Notes under the pieces: model-generated | Told to the model about the DNA's origin: nothing | What the model saw: the letters and a program-made list of their open reading frames with translations, nothing else | Databases searched by the model: none | Translations under genes and position numbers: made by a program | Part shown: piece after piece, positions 47,281 through 58,459 of the stretch | Layout of the letters: the number at the start of each line of letters is the position of its first letter | How positions within the stretch are numbered: position 1 is the first letter of the stretch | Assembly (NCBI GenBank): GCA_001599595.1 | Contig: BCHH01000012.1 | Span: 1,108,561-1,172,560 of the forward strand | Reading direction: 5' to 3' | DNA from: Beverwykella pulmonaria | Taxonomy: Eukaryota; Ascomycota; Dothideomycetes; Pleosporales; Melanommataceae | DNA: 64,000 bases

Positions 47281-49031
47281 TCAAGAAGCCCTTGCTTTCA
47301 ATTTAACCATCAATGATGGCTTATCCCATAAAATGAAAACCTTCTGTTCAGCCCAGTTCTTTGAACCTTCTTCAAGCTCCATGTCAAAGTTCCACACCAG
47401 CCTTGCAAGAATAGATCGAATTTCCGACCAAGCGAGACTCTGATCGTTGTTAATATATGCACTCCGTGTCCTTTCAGGTTCGTCGATAAAACTTACTTGT
47501 CCAATGCAGTTTCTTGGACCAACGGAGAACGGCTGAATGACTGCACGGTTGTCATTCTCATACCTTGGGTCCCCCAGAAATCGCTCAGGAGAAAACCTGT
47601 TTGGGTCTTTGAAGTTACGCGAGGACCGGTATGCCGGATACTGTGGAACTCCTACGCTGGTCTTCGGAGGCAGGTACGTCCCGCACACAGTGGCCCCTTC
47701 CGTGGTGGTAAATCGAGGAAGGGTCGTCGGTACAGGCGGATACATCCGAAATGTTTCCTGGATTACAGCATGTAGGATCTTGAGTTGGCCCAAAGCTGAA
47801 AATGACATCTCGGATTCGGCTTTGAAAGTTGCTCGAAGCTCTTGCAGGAGTTTCTCCAGCCATTCCGGGTTCTTCAGGAGATAGAACACTGCTCCACTAA
47901 GAAGGGTTGCAGATGTTTCGCTGCCAGCTATGATCATGATGCTGGATGTTTTCAGGATTTCTTCATGGGTCATTCCTCTCTCATCATTGTGCTTCAGGAT
48001 ATAGCTGTGAGTAGTTAGCGTGAACTGCAAATCTGTCTAGGTATTCCCCCACCTCATGAAATCTTTCCTGTCTGTCTTTGACTCCAGTCGTCTTTCGGTC
48101 TTGTCGATAGTATACTGCTGATGCTTCTGCCTCGCTTTCGCCATCTGCGGGAACATCTTCAGTAAAGCAAAGATTGGTGCGCCAAGGATTGGATATGCTC
48201 TAAACACGCGGAACATTCGGACAAACTTCAATGTCTTGAAGATGTTGGCGACCCAGAAGTTGTACTTTTCATCTTTGAGCGCGTCGAAAGGCTCGTCGAA
48301 GAGTAGGTCTCCTACAATGTCGAAAGTAGTGAAGTTCAGCCATCGCATTATATCTACGGGGGTATTTGAGGCCGACTTGGCGTGGAGTTTTTTGATAAAC
48401 ATTGAGATGTATGAGTTGATGATGCTTTCTTGGTTCCGCAGAGCTTGGTCTGAGAATGCATGGTTGAGCAGTCGACGCATTCGAGTATGATCGGCCTCAT
48501 TGGCAGCTGAAGTGAGCTATCCTCAGCACTTGTATTAAGTCAACTAAGGGAATGTACATACAGACGATGTCTGTAGGTGCTCCAGGGCTAGCTTGGTAGT
48601 AGACATCTGGGTCTTTTGGTATTGGCGTTTTGTTCCCGTGACCGTATATATCTGACCTGTGTTATTCATCGTAACATTATTAACTAGGAGTAAATCTAGA
48701 CTCACCACGCCATGCTTCAGCCTTGATTACCGAAACGGTATTGGGCGATACGCGAACAATGTCACCGTACTGTTCGTGCAGCTCGTGCCAATTGAACACG
48801 ATGTCGCCAGTCCATATCTCCCAGAATGATGGAAAAAAGAAGGCCGCTCGCAAGTTTGGCCCTGGGATTTTAGCAAGAGGGTGAAGAAAACAGTAGTAGA
48901 AAGCCCGCGCAAGACTGAACGTAAGGTACTGGTCATCGTCAATATAGGTTACTCAAGCTCTCTAGAGCTCGACTTACTGCTATTCCAGAGTAGAAAAACA
49001 CTCGGAAGAGTGAAAGGCTAAGTGAAGCCAT
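47281..49031 (-). CDS. cytochrome P450 monooxygenase
   Basis: Six exons on the minus strand (48978-49031, 48706-48928, 48562-48651, 48053-48506, 47497-48004, 47281-47439) give 495 residues. An N-terminal membrane anchor is followed by the Pro hinge HPLAKIPGPN. P450 landmarks: I-helix AGSETSAT (300-307), ETFR (357-360), PERF, and heme-binding FSVGPRNCIG with Cys440. The sequence style (AEAWRDIYG, SANEADHTRMRRLL) is that of fungal cluster P450s such as isotrichodermin C-15 hydroxylase relatives. It is on the same strand as the next three genes and probably oxidises the terpenoid product. Confidence 0.92.
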
Positions 49032-49538
49032 GTCGAAGATTGTTGATCGTGGATGGTAGCCGCAGCGTGGGCTTTGTCGTGTTAAATTCGAGTCAACACC
49101 CGTCGGAGTTTTATTCGACGACATGATCCGTCGGCTTTCGCCCGAGCCAATCAACACCATTTATCCAGTTACACACGACGGGACAGGACAAATGATCAGC
49201 AGAGCACGCACCTCAGGAGCAGAAATAGTGCAAAATCACACAATTTATTATACTTCACAAGAAGTTGAAATTTTTTTGGGAAGGGAGTGATTTTGAACTT
49301 GCGATTGCTGCTTATTTTTATTGCATGCGTATTGATCCCATGTCGTTCATGTTTTGTTGACATGTCACGATTTGCTTTCAACATAATGCGCGACAGTATA
49401 TTGGAACGCAGCATATTGCTGCTTCAGTTATGTTCTATCTGCTGCCCTTCCACGTTACCAGTCTTCAGTTGACCGCTTCTTATGCTAATTGGTATCCATT
49501 GAAAACATCCCGAACCCTCCATAGCAGTCATCCCAATT
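49032..49538. other. intergenic within the cluster
   Basis: Promoter side of the P450 gene and 3' side of the seven-helix gene. Short ORFs only. Confidence 0.45.
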
Positions 49539-50786
49539 CTACCGCGAACTCTGCAAGTCCAGACTCCCACCCAAAAATTTCAACTCTTGGTCCACATCAC
49601 GGTCTACTGCAGAGACTCCACTCTTCGACTCCTTCCCGCTGACATCGCTGACTCCACTAGCACTGCCCGAATCATTCCATCTTGGCATACCCCTCTCCAG
49701 ATCCGATCCTCTACCCGTCAACTTGTCATTGCTGACGCTCGATCTGCTGCGCGAGCTCCAAGTACCGATGAAAGAACGAGAGGCGTTCGCCAATGCTTGT
49801 CCAAGCTCTTTGAAGAAGACTCGGAGGGTCGGGAGACTGGCAGCCATGATACCCATATTTTGCTCAAGACTGATGAAATTAGTATTTACTAGAAGGAAAT
49901 AAGAAGGAGAACATACGCGGTCCAGATCTGCAAGTCGGAGAGACCGTATGTGGAGTCAGTCCAGTTTGTGAAGTTTTCGTAGAGAACCATGCGTGCGATG
50001 GAGCAAGCAGTTGCGAGGAGACCGATGGCGATCAGTCCCGATATTGCAGCCTTCTGTCTCTTGGTGATGTTGAGACCCCAGACAACGAAGATGGGGAGCA
50101 GCGTGTATATGAAGTCACTGACAATCGAGACAACTTTGTAGTATTAGTGAGTGTGTCAATATGGAGCTCAGGAAAAACATACTGCCCTGGGCAAAGTTAT
50201 CATTCTTCAGAACCTGTCGTGGCCAGCAGTTTCGACGGACAACGGCGTAATTCCAGTTTGCCTCGAATGGCCTGCATCCCGCTACGAGGACGACAATGCT
50301 GGAAATGTTGACACAGACGACAATAGTAATGAGAGGGGCCATGGCCCATTTCAGCTTCATACTGTTGGGCTTGATTCTTAGAATCATCAGGGCGATCGAG
50401 ACTTTGGTGAGGGTAGTTGAGATGATAAAAGGAAGCTGGGCGATGGTGCTCCATTTCGCAACGTCGACGGCTTTCATGCGTAGGTAAATGGCGTGCCGGC
50501 CTCCTCCGCTCTCTACGTATTTCATGATGAAGGCAGTGTTGACTGCTGCAGCAACCTTTGAACTTATTAGTAGGAGCAGAATGTTATATGGAGGAAAACT
50601 CACCAAGGCAAGGACGATCGTATAATCGTCCCATGATGTTTGCTTAATCTTCAACGCGCGGTACAGTACTCTCGCCGCAACAATAAGAGCCGCTACAGAA
50701 AGCGTGACCAAGTTCACAGCTGCGAGAGCTGGGCCTTTATTGTGGTCACCCCCCACAGGCATCTTCATCGTAGCATATTGTGACAT
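49539..50786 (-). CDS. PTH11-like seven-helix membrane protein
   Basis: Four exons (50604-50786, 50183-50555, 49917-50133, 49539-49869) give 367 residues. Seven membrane helices fit the fungal rhodopsin-like integral membrane domain found in PTH11-type receptors: ALKIKQTSWDDYTIVLAL, TLTKVSIALMILRI, AGCRPFEANWN, and SDFIYTLLPIFVVWGLN before a basic loop. The C-terminal ~95 residues are Ser/Arg-rich and cytosolic. The N-terminal CFEM domain of classic PTH11 is missing. Such proteins often sit in or beside secondary-metabolite clusters; a role in signalling or sensing is possible but unproven. Confidence 0.85.
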
Positions 50787-51665
50787 TGTCGTAAAATATG
50801 ATAGGCTAAAAGTTAATGAGCTAGCAGATGGTTGGGTGATGCAAGATGCAGGCCCGAGGCGAAGAAGGGGACGTCCCAAACATATTATCTTGAAGTATCT
50901 GGGTTGAAACTTGACATGCATACCGGAGCATTTCACCGGAATCCGTAAAACAAGTTACCAGAACATGGTACGCATTATGGCCTGCATGCAGCTCCATGTT
51001 GGGTCAGTAACCCCGCCCTGGCTACCTACTCAGAGCTAGGTCTGATTTCTATTAATTGTTTGGTAAGGCTGCATCAAGGCGGCGCCATGGAGAGAGAAGG
51101 CGCTTGGTCAGGGAAAGCGCGCACATCATTTCTTGTTTCAAGTAAAGATTCGGGGTTCAAGAAATGCGCTAGCGTTAGTGTGTGTGATAGTGGAGGGTGA
51201 CTTGCATCGGGACACACGAGTCATGAATTGGCTACGGGAGAGGCTGGGAGCAAGTGAACTATTCGAAATAAGATCGTGCTCAGAGCGAGTATCTATTTGG
51301 CCCGGTTTGACTAGTCGCCGATCGTGCAACTACGTTGACTTTGCTATCCTCCAATCAATGGAATTCGAGCTGGGGTATAGGCACTTCCATGCATATTATA
51401 TCCACCATGGAATGGAAGAATACGGAGTCCGAAATTGACGGATTAGTTCTAATAGCTCTCATTTCACAGGATACGCATTCATCCGTTCATCACGGTGTAT
51501 CTTATGCTGTCTTTTGGGCAGTTTCCCAGTTCCAGGTTTAACTTCGCCCCCGCACCAAAAACGCAAAATACACTACACGTCTAGAGCAAGGCCCACTCTG
51601 AGTACCTTGCATAGTAACTCATTTTAACGAGCTCAATCCGCCCCAATCATCGTTCCTCCACAACC
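50787..51665. other. intergenic within the cluster
   Basis: No supported gene. Short frames on both strands lack domains. Confidence 0.45.
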
Positions 51666-52513
51666 TCAAGCCTTCTTATTTTTCCGCTCCACATTCCGCA
51701 CGTACATGAATACGAACGGGTACGCTAACTCTGCAATCTCAGCAGCCACGAACAAGAAATTCGCCGCAGGAGTGTGGATGTACCAGTAGTCCTCAGGGTA
51801 GTGGTAGACGCGCCATTGGAAAACGGCAATGGCGCAAAGGGTGCCTGTGAAACGATACCACCTGCGAGACATTAGCTTTGCTCTCGAACTTTGTCAATGG
51901 ATCGAAGTTTGAGACGTACCAGATTCCCATTGTGTGACCCCGTGTGCTGGCTCGGGAAATAAGCTGTGATAACGCGCTCCAACTCACGATGATCTGGCAG
52001 CCAAAGCCGCTCCAGAAGGATGCCTGGTGGATGTCGGTGAAGAGCACCGCAAATGACCATTGTGCCCAAGTCAGCATGCCACTGCCGATGAGCATGATAA
52101 GAGGCAGGTTTTTCTGTACAATCGGAGAGTGCTTCCATTCGTGAGGCCCGTATTTGATGGTAGTGTATACCAATCCCAGATCTACGAGGAAGTACGGCAG
52201 GAACGTGACGAATTCGGCCACGCCCGGGGGATAGAAGATGCCATACACAAACTCCCAAGCAATGTTAGCACAACTAGAAACCTGTTAGTGACGGAGGTTG
52301 GGAAGAGTTCCTATATCATGGCACCGACAGTGACAGGATTGGCATGCCGTAGGATTTGTCCCGAGCGCCCTGACGCATGTAGAGGAAGTATGCTGCAATC
52401 CAGAGAAACCCCATGATGATGGTGAGATAGTCTTGTACCCATAAGTACACATCAGTAGGGTTATTCTTCGCATCGATGGGACTCAAAGGTAGGGTTGGAA
52501 GCTTGAACTGCAT
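51666..52513 (-). CDS. PaxB/Pyr4-family membrane terpene cyclase
   Basis: Three exons (52329-52513, 51920-52273, 51666-51861) give 244 residues, the usual length of this family, with about seven membrane helices. Family landmarks: CANIAWEFVYG with Glu69 (counterpart of the essential Glu63 of Pyr4), KYGPHEWKHSPIVQKNLPL, and SRASTRGHTMGIW. These cyclases protonate epoxidised prenyl chains in indole-diterpene and meroterpenoid pathways. Where Pyr4 has the second acid Asp218, my alignment places Glu224 (IAELAY), a conservative change. Intron 1 uses an unusual GTCGGT donor; this join gives the exact family spacing YGM-PILSL-C and places a CTAAC branch 10 nt before the acceptor. Confidence 0.87.
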
Positions 52514-53110
52514 CTTGGACAGTAGCCACTCGAACGAAATTAAAACTGAAAATTGAAGATACAATAATGTTTTGATGTGTTTCAATGTACGGCAGTGACT
52601 TCGTGAAGCTATGCTGTATAAATACCAAACTAGCTCACGTCCCAACCACGGCGAGACCGCAGCCGGAGCGGCACTGCACGCACGTCCCAGGGATGAGAAT
52701 CTGGTTTGTGGGGCCATGGTTCAGGCGGAACTGTTTGTTCACCCTGTCTGTCAGGATATTTCAGACCCCACGGTCCATGCCTCAACGTGGCAGCTGCAGC
52801 AAGCCCACCTGTACGCGGCCCTTACGCCACCCGAGAGTGGGGAGCGCTAGACAAGCTAAAGGACGCCCTGCAGGCGCTCATCGAGAAACGTGGCCGTGCG
52901 GCGCTGCCTCGCTTACCGCGCCATCATCGTCAACGGCGTCTCCACATCAAGCCGTTCCCTGCACATCTCTCGGTGACCGAAATCCTATATCTCCACAAGT
53001 ACAGGCACGCGTCAACAATCATAGGCTCACAATGATTTAGATTTAGCAACGATAAACGCCACTAAGCGCCACCAAACGTCACTATAGAAATGCTCTCCCT
53101 GGTATCAAAA
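52514..53110. other. intergenic within the cluster
   Basis: GC-rich plus-strand frames (52585-53040) look like random open stretches without domain content. Confidence 0.4.
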
Positions 53111-54218
53111 CTACGCCGGCGAAATAGACATTGTCTCCTGTCGCCCCCACAGCATTGCGAATTGCTGATTGCGGGCACGCACGTCGTCTAGCTCTTTCAG
53201 GCACACGCTACGTACGTTTTCACTTTGTAGCGCGAGCACGCCTGCCTGGATTGCGGCTGCTGATTCTGCCTTATTGGTTCGGCGACGGTTGAAAGCATTT
53301 TCGATTGCGGTCTTGATGGGCGAAGAGGAGTATAGACCTACAATGATTGGGTAAGAGTATTCCCCATTGATAAGGTCTTCTGCGAGAGCGCCTTTGGCGG
53401 TTACGACATCCGAGGAGAAGACGTTCTTGCAGTCGTTTTGGAGTTGACAGTACCATCTAGTGCTATGAGTTTTGCACATGTACGGATATTGGAGGACACG
53501 TACCCGTATTCATTCATCAGGTCGTCCTGGTCATTCGAGTTGGTGATTAGCTGTCCTACGAGCTTGAAAAGAGATCCGGTCTTCTGCGCGGCGCATTGCC
53601 GGTATCTTTGTAGCGCGGACTCCACGTCCGAGGAGAATGTGAAGCCGTCCCGACGCCAGACAAGAGAATCATCTTGACCTGGAGGAAGAATTAGAATCTG
53701 TAGATATTCGGTGTAGGGCTACGCGATGTACCTTGATGGATCTCTGTCACACAGTCTAGGATAAACGGTACCAACTCCGGTCGCTCCCTCTGGCATTTCA
53801 TGGTGGCATTGAGGATGACTAGATACGCCCGGTTGATAGTCTCTGACCTCCCGTAGATCCTGTGAGCAGCTGTCTGTCCCTTCCTCAACATACTCTCATC
53901 TGCAACATCGTCGACCAATATGGCTCCAAAGTGGACTGCATCTAGGACTTCGAGAGCAAGAGAGTAAAGCTGCGGATCTTCTTGCTCGAGATTCGGTCTC
54001 AGAAATGCTATGATATTTTTGAAATGGTGGGCGCCGTAGATGTTAAGAAGATAGTCGTATGGACAGTCGAAGGCTCGTGCTGGCGGTGTTGAAAGAGCTT
54101 TGGGCGCCGTGGCTTTCGTATACCGAGGGAAGCGAGCGATCAAAGATGAGAAGTGGCGGATAAAGAGGCCTAGGAGCACTAGGAGCGTTGTTGGGATGAA
54201 AGCACTCATGATGAACAT
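53111..54218 (-). CDS. PaxC-like prenyltransferase (isoprenoid synthase fold)
   Basis: Three exons (53732-54218, 53504-53678, 53111-53456) give 335 residues. After an N-terminal hydrophobic helix comes a polyprenyl-synthase domain. The first Asp-rich motif is DDVAD (103-107) in VDDVADESMLRKGQTAAHRIYG. The second, normally DDxxD, is NDCKN (228-232) in WYCQLQNDCKNVFSSD. This replacement, plus GALAEDLINGEYSYPI, resembles PaxC-type geranylgeranyl transferases of indole-diterpene pathways rather than true GGPP synthases. It probably moves a prenyl group to an acceptor. The start could be the ATG three codons downstream. The cyclase gene follows 597 bp downstream on the same strand. Confidence 0.85.
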
Positions 54219-54992
54219 AGCAGACGTAATTGTATGGGTCTCAAAAAATTAAGAATAGTGAGGTTATCACAAGCTGTGAACACTGTGAAAACTTGTAGAA
54301 ATGTGGGTAAGGCAACGAATGCACTGCCTATCATTTCCATATATCAGCTGCCGTGGACCCTTCCAAATAAGAAGCAACCTAACTTCCATCAACACCCCCG
54401 TCATAAAGCTGAACCGCTCGGGCCTCGGTCTGATTCTGGTTTCTGGGAAATTCCGCCCTCTAGGAACGTTCAACGTGGGTTCGGCGCTTATTCCTTACCC
54501 CTCTAACGATGGTGTGGGGGAAATTGCATACGATTCCTCAGACGGTCTACCCTGGTCATTGTCTGCGCTTTATTTGTTGATTTCCGGTATCCACCACTAT
54601 GAGATAACGGGAAATCTTTAAATTAGATTGGCCATGTGCTGCATTTGCTTGTTTCGGACTGTGGTGTATCGTATCAGAACACGGCTGCCTATGGGTTAGC
54701 TTTCAAAAGTAGTTGAACTACTTTTACTTGGCGGTGAGAATACCAAAACATTTCGCCGATTACCTGCCCCAACAGATTGGACACAACTTGAGGGGCTTAC
54801 GTAGTTCACCAAGAATACTAAGCCCTATCTAGTTTCATCTCAACCTTCCGACAGTTTCAAGCTCATCCAGGCAGAGCTGTGGCCCCGATTACCTTATCAT
54901 CTCCTCCCCCAACTTGACTTTTTACACCATTAAATGCTAATCTCACGAAAATGAAGAAGGCGTTCGAACACTTCCAATCTACACCCTTACTA
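54219..54992. other. intergenic within the cluster
   Basis: Promoter of the prenyltransferase gene. No supported gene. Confidence 0.45.
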
Positions 54993-55140
54993 TCACGATG
55001 AGAGGGAGCAGTCAATCGTCTGATGGGTAAATGTGCATATAAGGAGTGTGAAAACCGTGACGAGCTAACTGTTCGCACGATGACTATATATACCCATGAA
55101 GATGAGCTAGCTAGAATAGGACATATGGTATAACACGTGC
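54993..55140. repeat. dispersed repeat B, copy 2
   Basis: Near match of 11975-12121 (same orientation), including the TATATATA block and terminal ACACGTGC. Sits in the only large gap of the terpenoid cluster. Confidence 0.8.
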
Positions 55141-56165
55141 ATCAATCAACCGCAAGTACAGAGAGGAGGGCATCCATGGTGTGGCTCAAGAGTATTACTC
55201 ATACGTGGATGGTAAAGAGAATGATACGATGTTGAATCGCGAGCAAACAGAGGTACAGTGAAAGGCCATTACGGACGAAGATACCTTGTGAGGTAGTATC
55301 ACCCAAGGCAGGACGATGTCCTAAGGGTCCTGCGACGTCTCTTGTACAAGTCCTCGGTATACTTGTTAAATATTACTCCAGCACTAGCCCTTGCCTTACT
55401 AGCCTCTTCTTTATCGCATATATAGCTAAATAGTACCCCTCAATATAATTATTATCTTATATATATTTAATAGGTTATAAACCTAGATTTTACTGACCCT
55501 TTATAGGCCTTATAGCCTAAGTGTTTTCGATTTCAAGGCGGTGACACAGAAGAACTGCAAAGGCCAACAGCGGCTTGATGGACAGCGCAAACGCCTGCAG
55601 GGAACACTTTCAAGCAAGGCAGAATATCTATTATTACATTGCTGACCGACTTGTGACAAACGCACGTTTCGAGCCCCATCTAAGGCTATCACACATAGCC
55701 AGCTTCCCCGACCTATCACCGTCCAGACACCCAGGTCCACATATCACTGCCCCAAGATTCTCAATCATCTCCAACAATTTCGTCCAGACATCATCTTCCT
55801 GTGACCTCCGAGGAAATGAGATGGGGGCGGTTTTACTAGTATGTACTGGGTTCAAACGAAGTGCATATTGCCTGGTCAGAACTAGCTTGATAATGCAGCC
55901 TGTTTTAGAAAGTGCCCGTAGCTCTTCCTCCCGGGCTCGTATTCCTTCGCTCGAGCGGGACGGCGTGGCTTAGCCAGACAGCGATGTACAGGCATGCACG
56001 TTGCCGTAGCGTGTTCTTAGCGTGTAGCTTCGATACTAGCGCGCTTTCTCCAGGACGGGAACGTGCTTCGTCTCTAGGGCTGCTTTGATTCCGACTTTAC
56101 ATTCCGAGTTTCTTAGGTATCCAGAATAACGGTTAATTCACTTCAATGAGCAGGAAGCATCTCTA
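55141..56165. other. AT-rich island and unresolved frames
   Basis: Sequence 55380-55510 is very rich in TA steps, as in repeat-induced point mutation of a dead element. A 73-codon minus-strand frame (55634-55855) and a 131-codon plus-strand frame from 55578 overlap; neither shows a known domain, though the minus frame (NLGAVICGPGCLDGDRSGKL) looks protein-like. Confidence 0.4.
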
Positions 56166-58316
56166 ATGTCTGCCAGAGACGACAACAGCGTGGCTATCAT
56201 CGGGGCTGGTCCGTACATCTCATCACGCCTTACAACACCCATCACACGCCACATGGGCTCTCTCTAACTGGCACTCCTCGCTAACAAAGGCTCAGGAATC
56301 TTCGGCCTCGTAACCGCGAAGGTATTTCTTCACGACACGAACGACGCATTTTCCTCCATCACCATCTTTGAGAAGAGTTCCTCCATCGGCGGAGTCTGGT
56401 CCACAGAGAAAATATACCCTGGCCTAGCATCGAACTCTCCCGCACTCACATATGAGATCCCAGGCTTTCAATTCCCTGAAAATCTAAGGAGGTATGGAAG
56501 TCATGTCAAAGCTGGGGATATTAATGCGTATCTACGGGCGTACGCGGAGCAATATAACCTAGAACGGCATATAGATTTCAATTCACTAGTCGAGGATGTG
56601 AGCTGGAACTCAGAGACGGGCAGATGGCGGTTGCGAGTTCAAAGGAGTACAAAAGAAAAGTGTGACCAAAAAGAGTTCAAGTTCCTGGTGGTGTGCAATG
56701 GGATGTACCACACTCCCAACATTCCCAAGATACCTCGCGTGTCTCAATTGCCAGGGCCTAAGATATACCATTCGTCCGATGTTGGAAGTCCAGAGGTAAG
56801 GCAAGCTCTTTCCACATTACAACATACGCTTGTTGTAGGAGCGGGAAAATCTGCGATCGATCTCGCGACTATGATTGCGCGCGGCCAGTTGTCACAATCA
56901 AATGGCACAAGTCCTCCACCGAAGGTGACCGTCTTATACAAAAGATCGCATTGGCTATCACCGCGTTCTATAGTGAGAGGAACGATCTACTTTGAGCGTC
57001 TCCTCTTCTCTCGCTTCTTAGTAAGCCTCTTCCATTTCTAGCTTCTCCTTCCGGCTCCATTTAATATGTCCCTAGAATGCCTGGTTGCCCTTCGCCTCCC
57101 ACCCAGACGCCCTCCATCGTTGGATTGCCGAATCTCCCCTCGGCCGCTGGATGACGTCCACCATCTTTGCAGTCGTAGCAGACGACTTCGTTAAATCCTG
57201 TAAACAGCAAGATCTACCGCAGACCATTCCTGATCATCCGTTTCGAGAAGCGCTGAGTGGCGCACTGCATGTTGTGCCGGAGGGCTATCTGGAGGCTGTC
57301 AGACAAGGAAGGATAAGAATTGTTGAGGGGAGCATAGAGTATGTCGGCGACAGTTGTGTAAATGTTTGTACGAGAGATGGGAATAGAAAGACATTGGACG
57401 TGGATAACATTCTGTATGCGACGGGATACAAGATCGTTCGTTTCCTCTTCTTCTCTTCACTTTCTTTACTAACAGGTATCTGCAGGCCTTCCCGTTCTTC
57501 GCGCCCACCACCCTCCACACTCTCGGCATCACCTCCGACACACTACAAGACCCAAACGACCTCCCATCTCTAAAACTCCACCGCCTCCTCGTGCCTCCCA
57601 CCACCCTGAACCAAGCACTCAGCCAACCCCACCGCAATATTGCCTTTAACGGCTTCGCCTACAGCCTCCTCAACCCAACTGTTAGTTTTGTAGCCGCGCA
57701 CTGGATTGCGCAATATTTCCTTGGTCAGCTCTCGCTACCGTCGAGCGAAAACGTTAAACGAGGTATTTTGTCCTTTTTTTCCTTGCAATAAGATCTGTAG
57801 TATTGTACTGTGCATGCATGATGTCAGATTTGTTGTGTAAGAGCCCGGCAGACGTCTCGTTATGTCGTATAACACCAGATCTTTCAAGCAACGTCATACG
57901 ACCCCTCGTTAATTGTGTGGTAAATCTAACTTCTTGATACAGAGATTGATGAGTTTTATACGTGGCAGAAATATACATTCGCCACGCACGGCGCAAAGGG
58001 CGTCCACATCGGCTCGCATGCGACGCTGTACACCGATCTGCTGCTGAAGGACATGGGTGTACAAACAGGCCATGTGCAGGGCTCGATATGGGATCCGGTA
58101 AGGTTAGTGAGGGAGTGGTTTCGGCCTATGTACCCTCAGATATATGCGAACTTGGCCGAAGACATTCAAAAGCAGAGAGACTCGAACATAGGGGCGAAGG
58201 AGAAGCCGCAGGATGTAAGAGCGAAGGAGTCTGTACTTTTTTCGATTGCTGCTCATTTTTGGGCTTTCGTCTTAATGTGGTGGAAGGCTTTGGTGAGTTT
58301 GGTCTCAAAACACTAA
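56166..58316 (+). CDS. class-B flavin-dependent monooxygenase
   Basis: Five exons (56166-56208, 56290-57020, 57076-57435, 57486-57762, 57943-58316) give 594 residues. FAD-binding AIIGAGSGIFG (10-20) and ESSSIGGVW-type block (KSSSIGGVWSTEKIYPGL) are followed by the NADPH-binding GAGKSA (198-203) and the late YATGYKI motif. This is the FMO/Baeyer-Villiger-like class B layout, not the PaxM-type epoxidase (class E). A C-terminal hydrophobic stretch (LFSIAAHFWAFVLMWWKAL) suggests membrane attachment. Introns 1 and 3 have weak donors (GTCCGT, GTTCGT) and intron 4 is long (180 nt). Probably a tailoring oxidase of the cluster. Confidence 0.87.
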
Positions 58317-58459
58317 AGTGGATAGAGCAATTGTTACCAAATTGAAGGGCGTATCATATCTACTTATGTGCTTGTACACCATTGAATGCTGGCAAAAACA
58401 CTTGGAAGCCTGTGGAACCTCGAGTCTAAGGCCTTGGATGCGATGAACATGATCATCTT

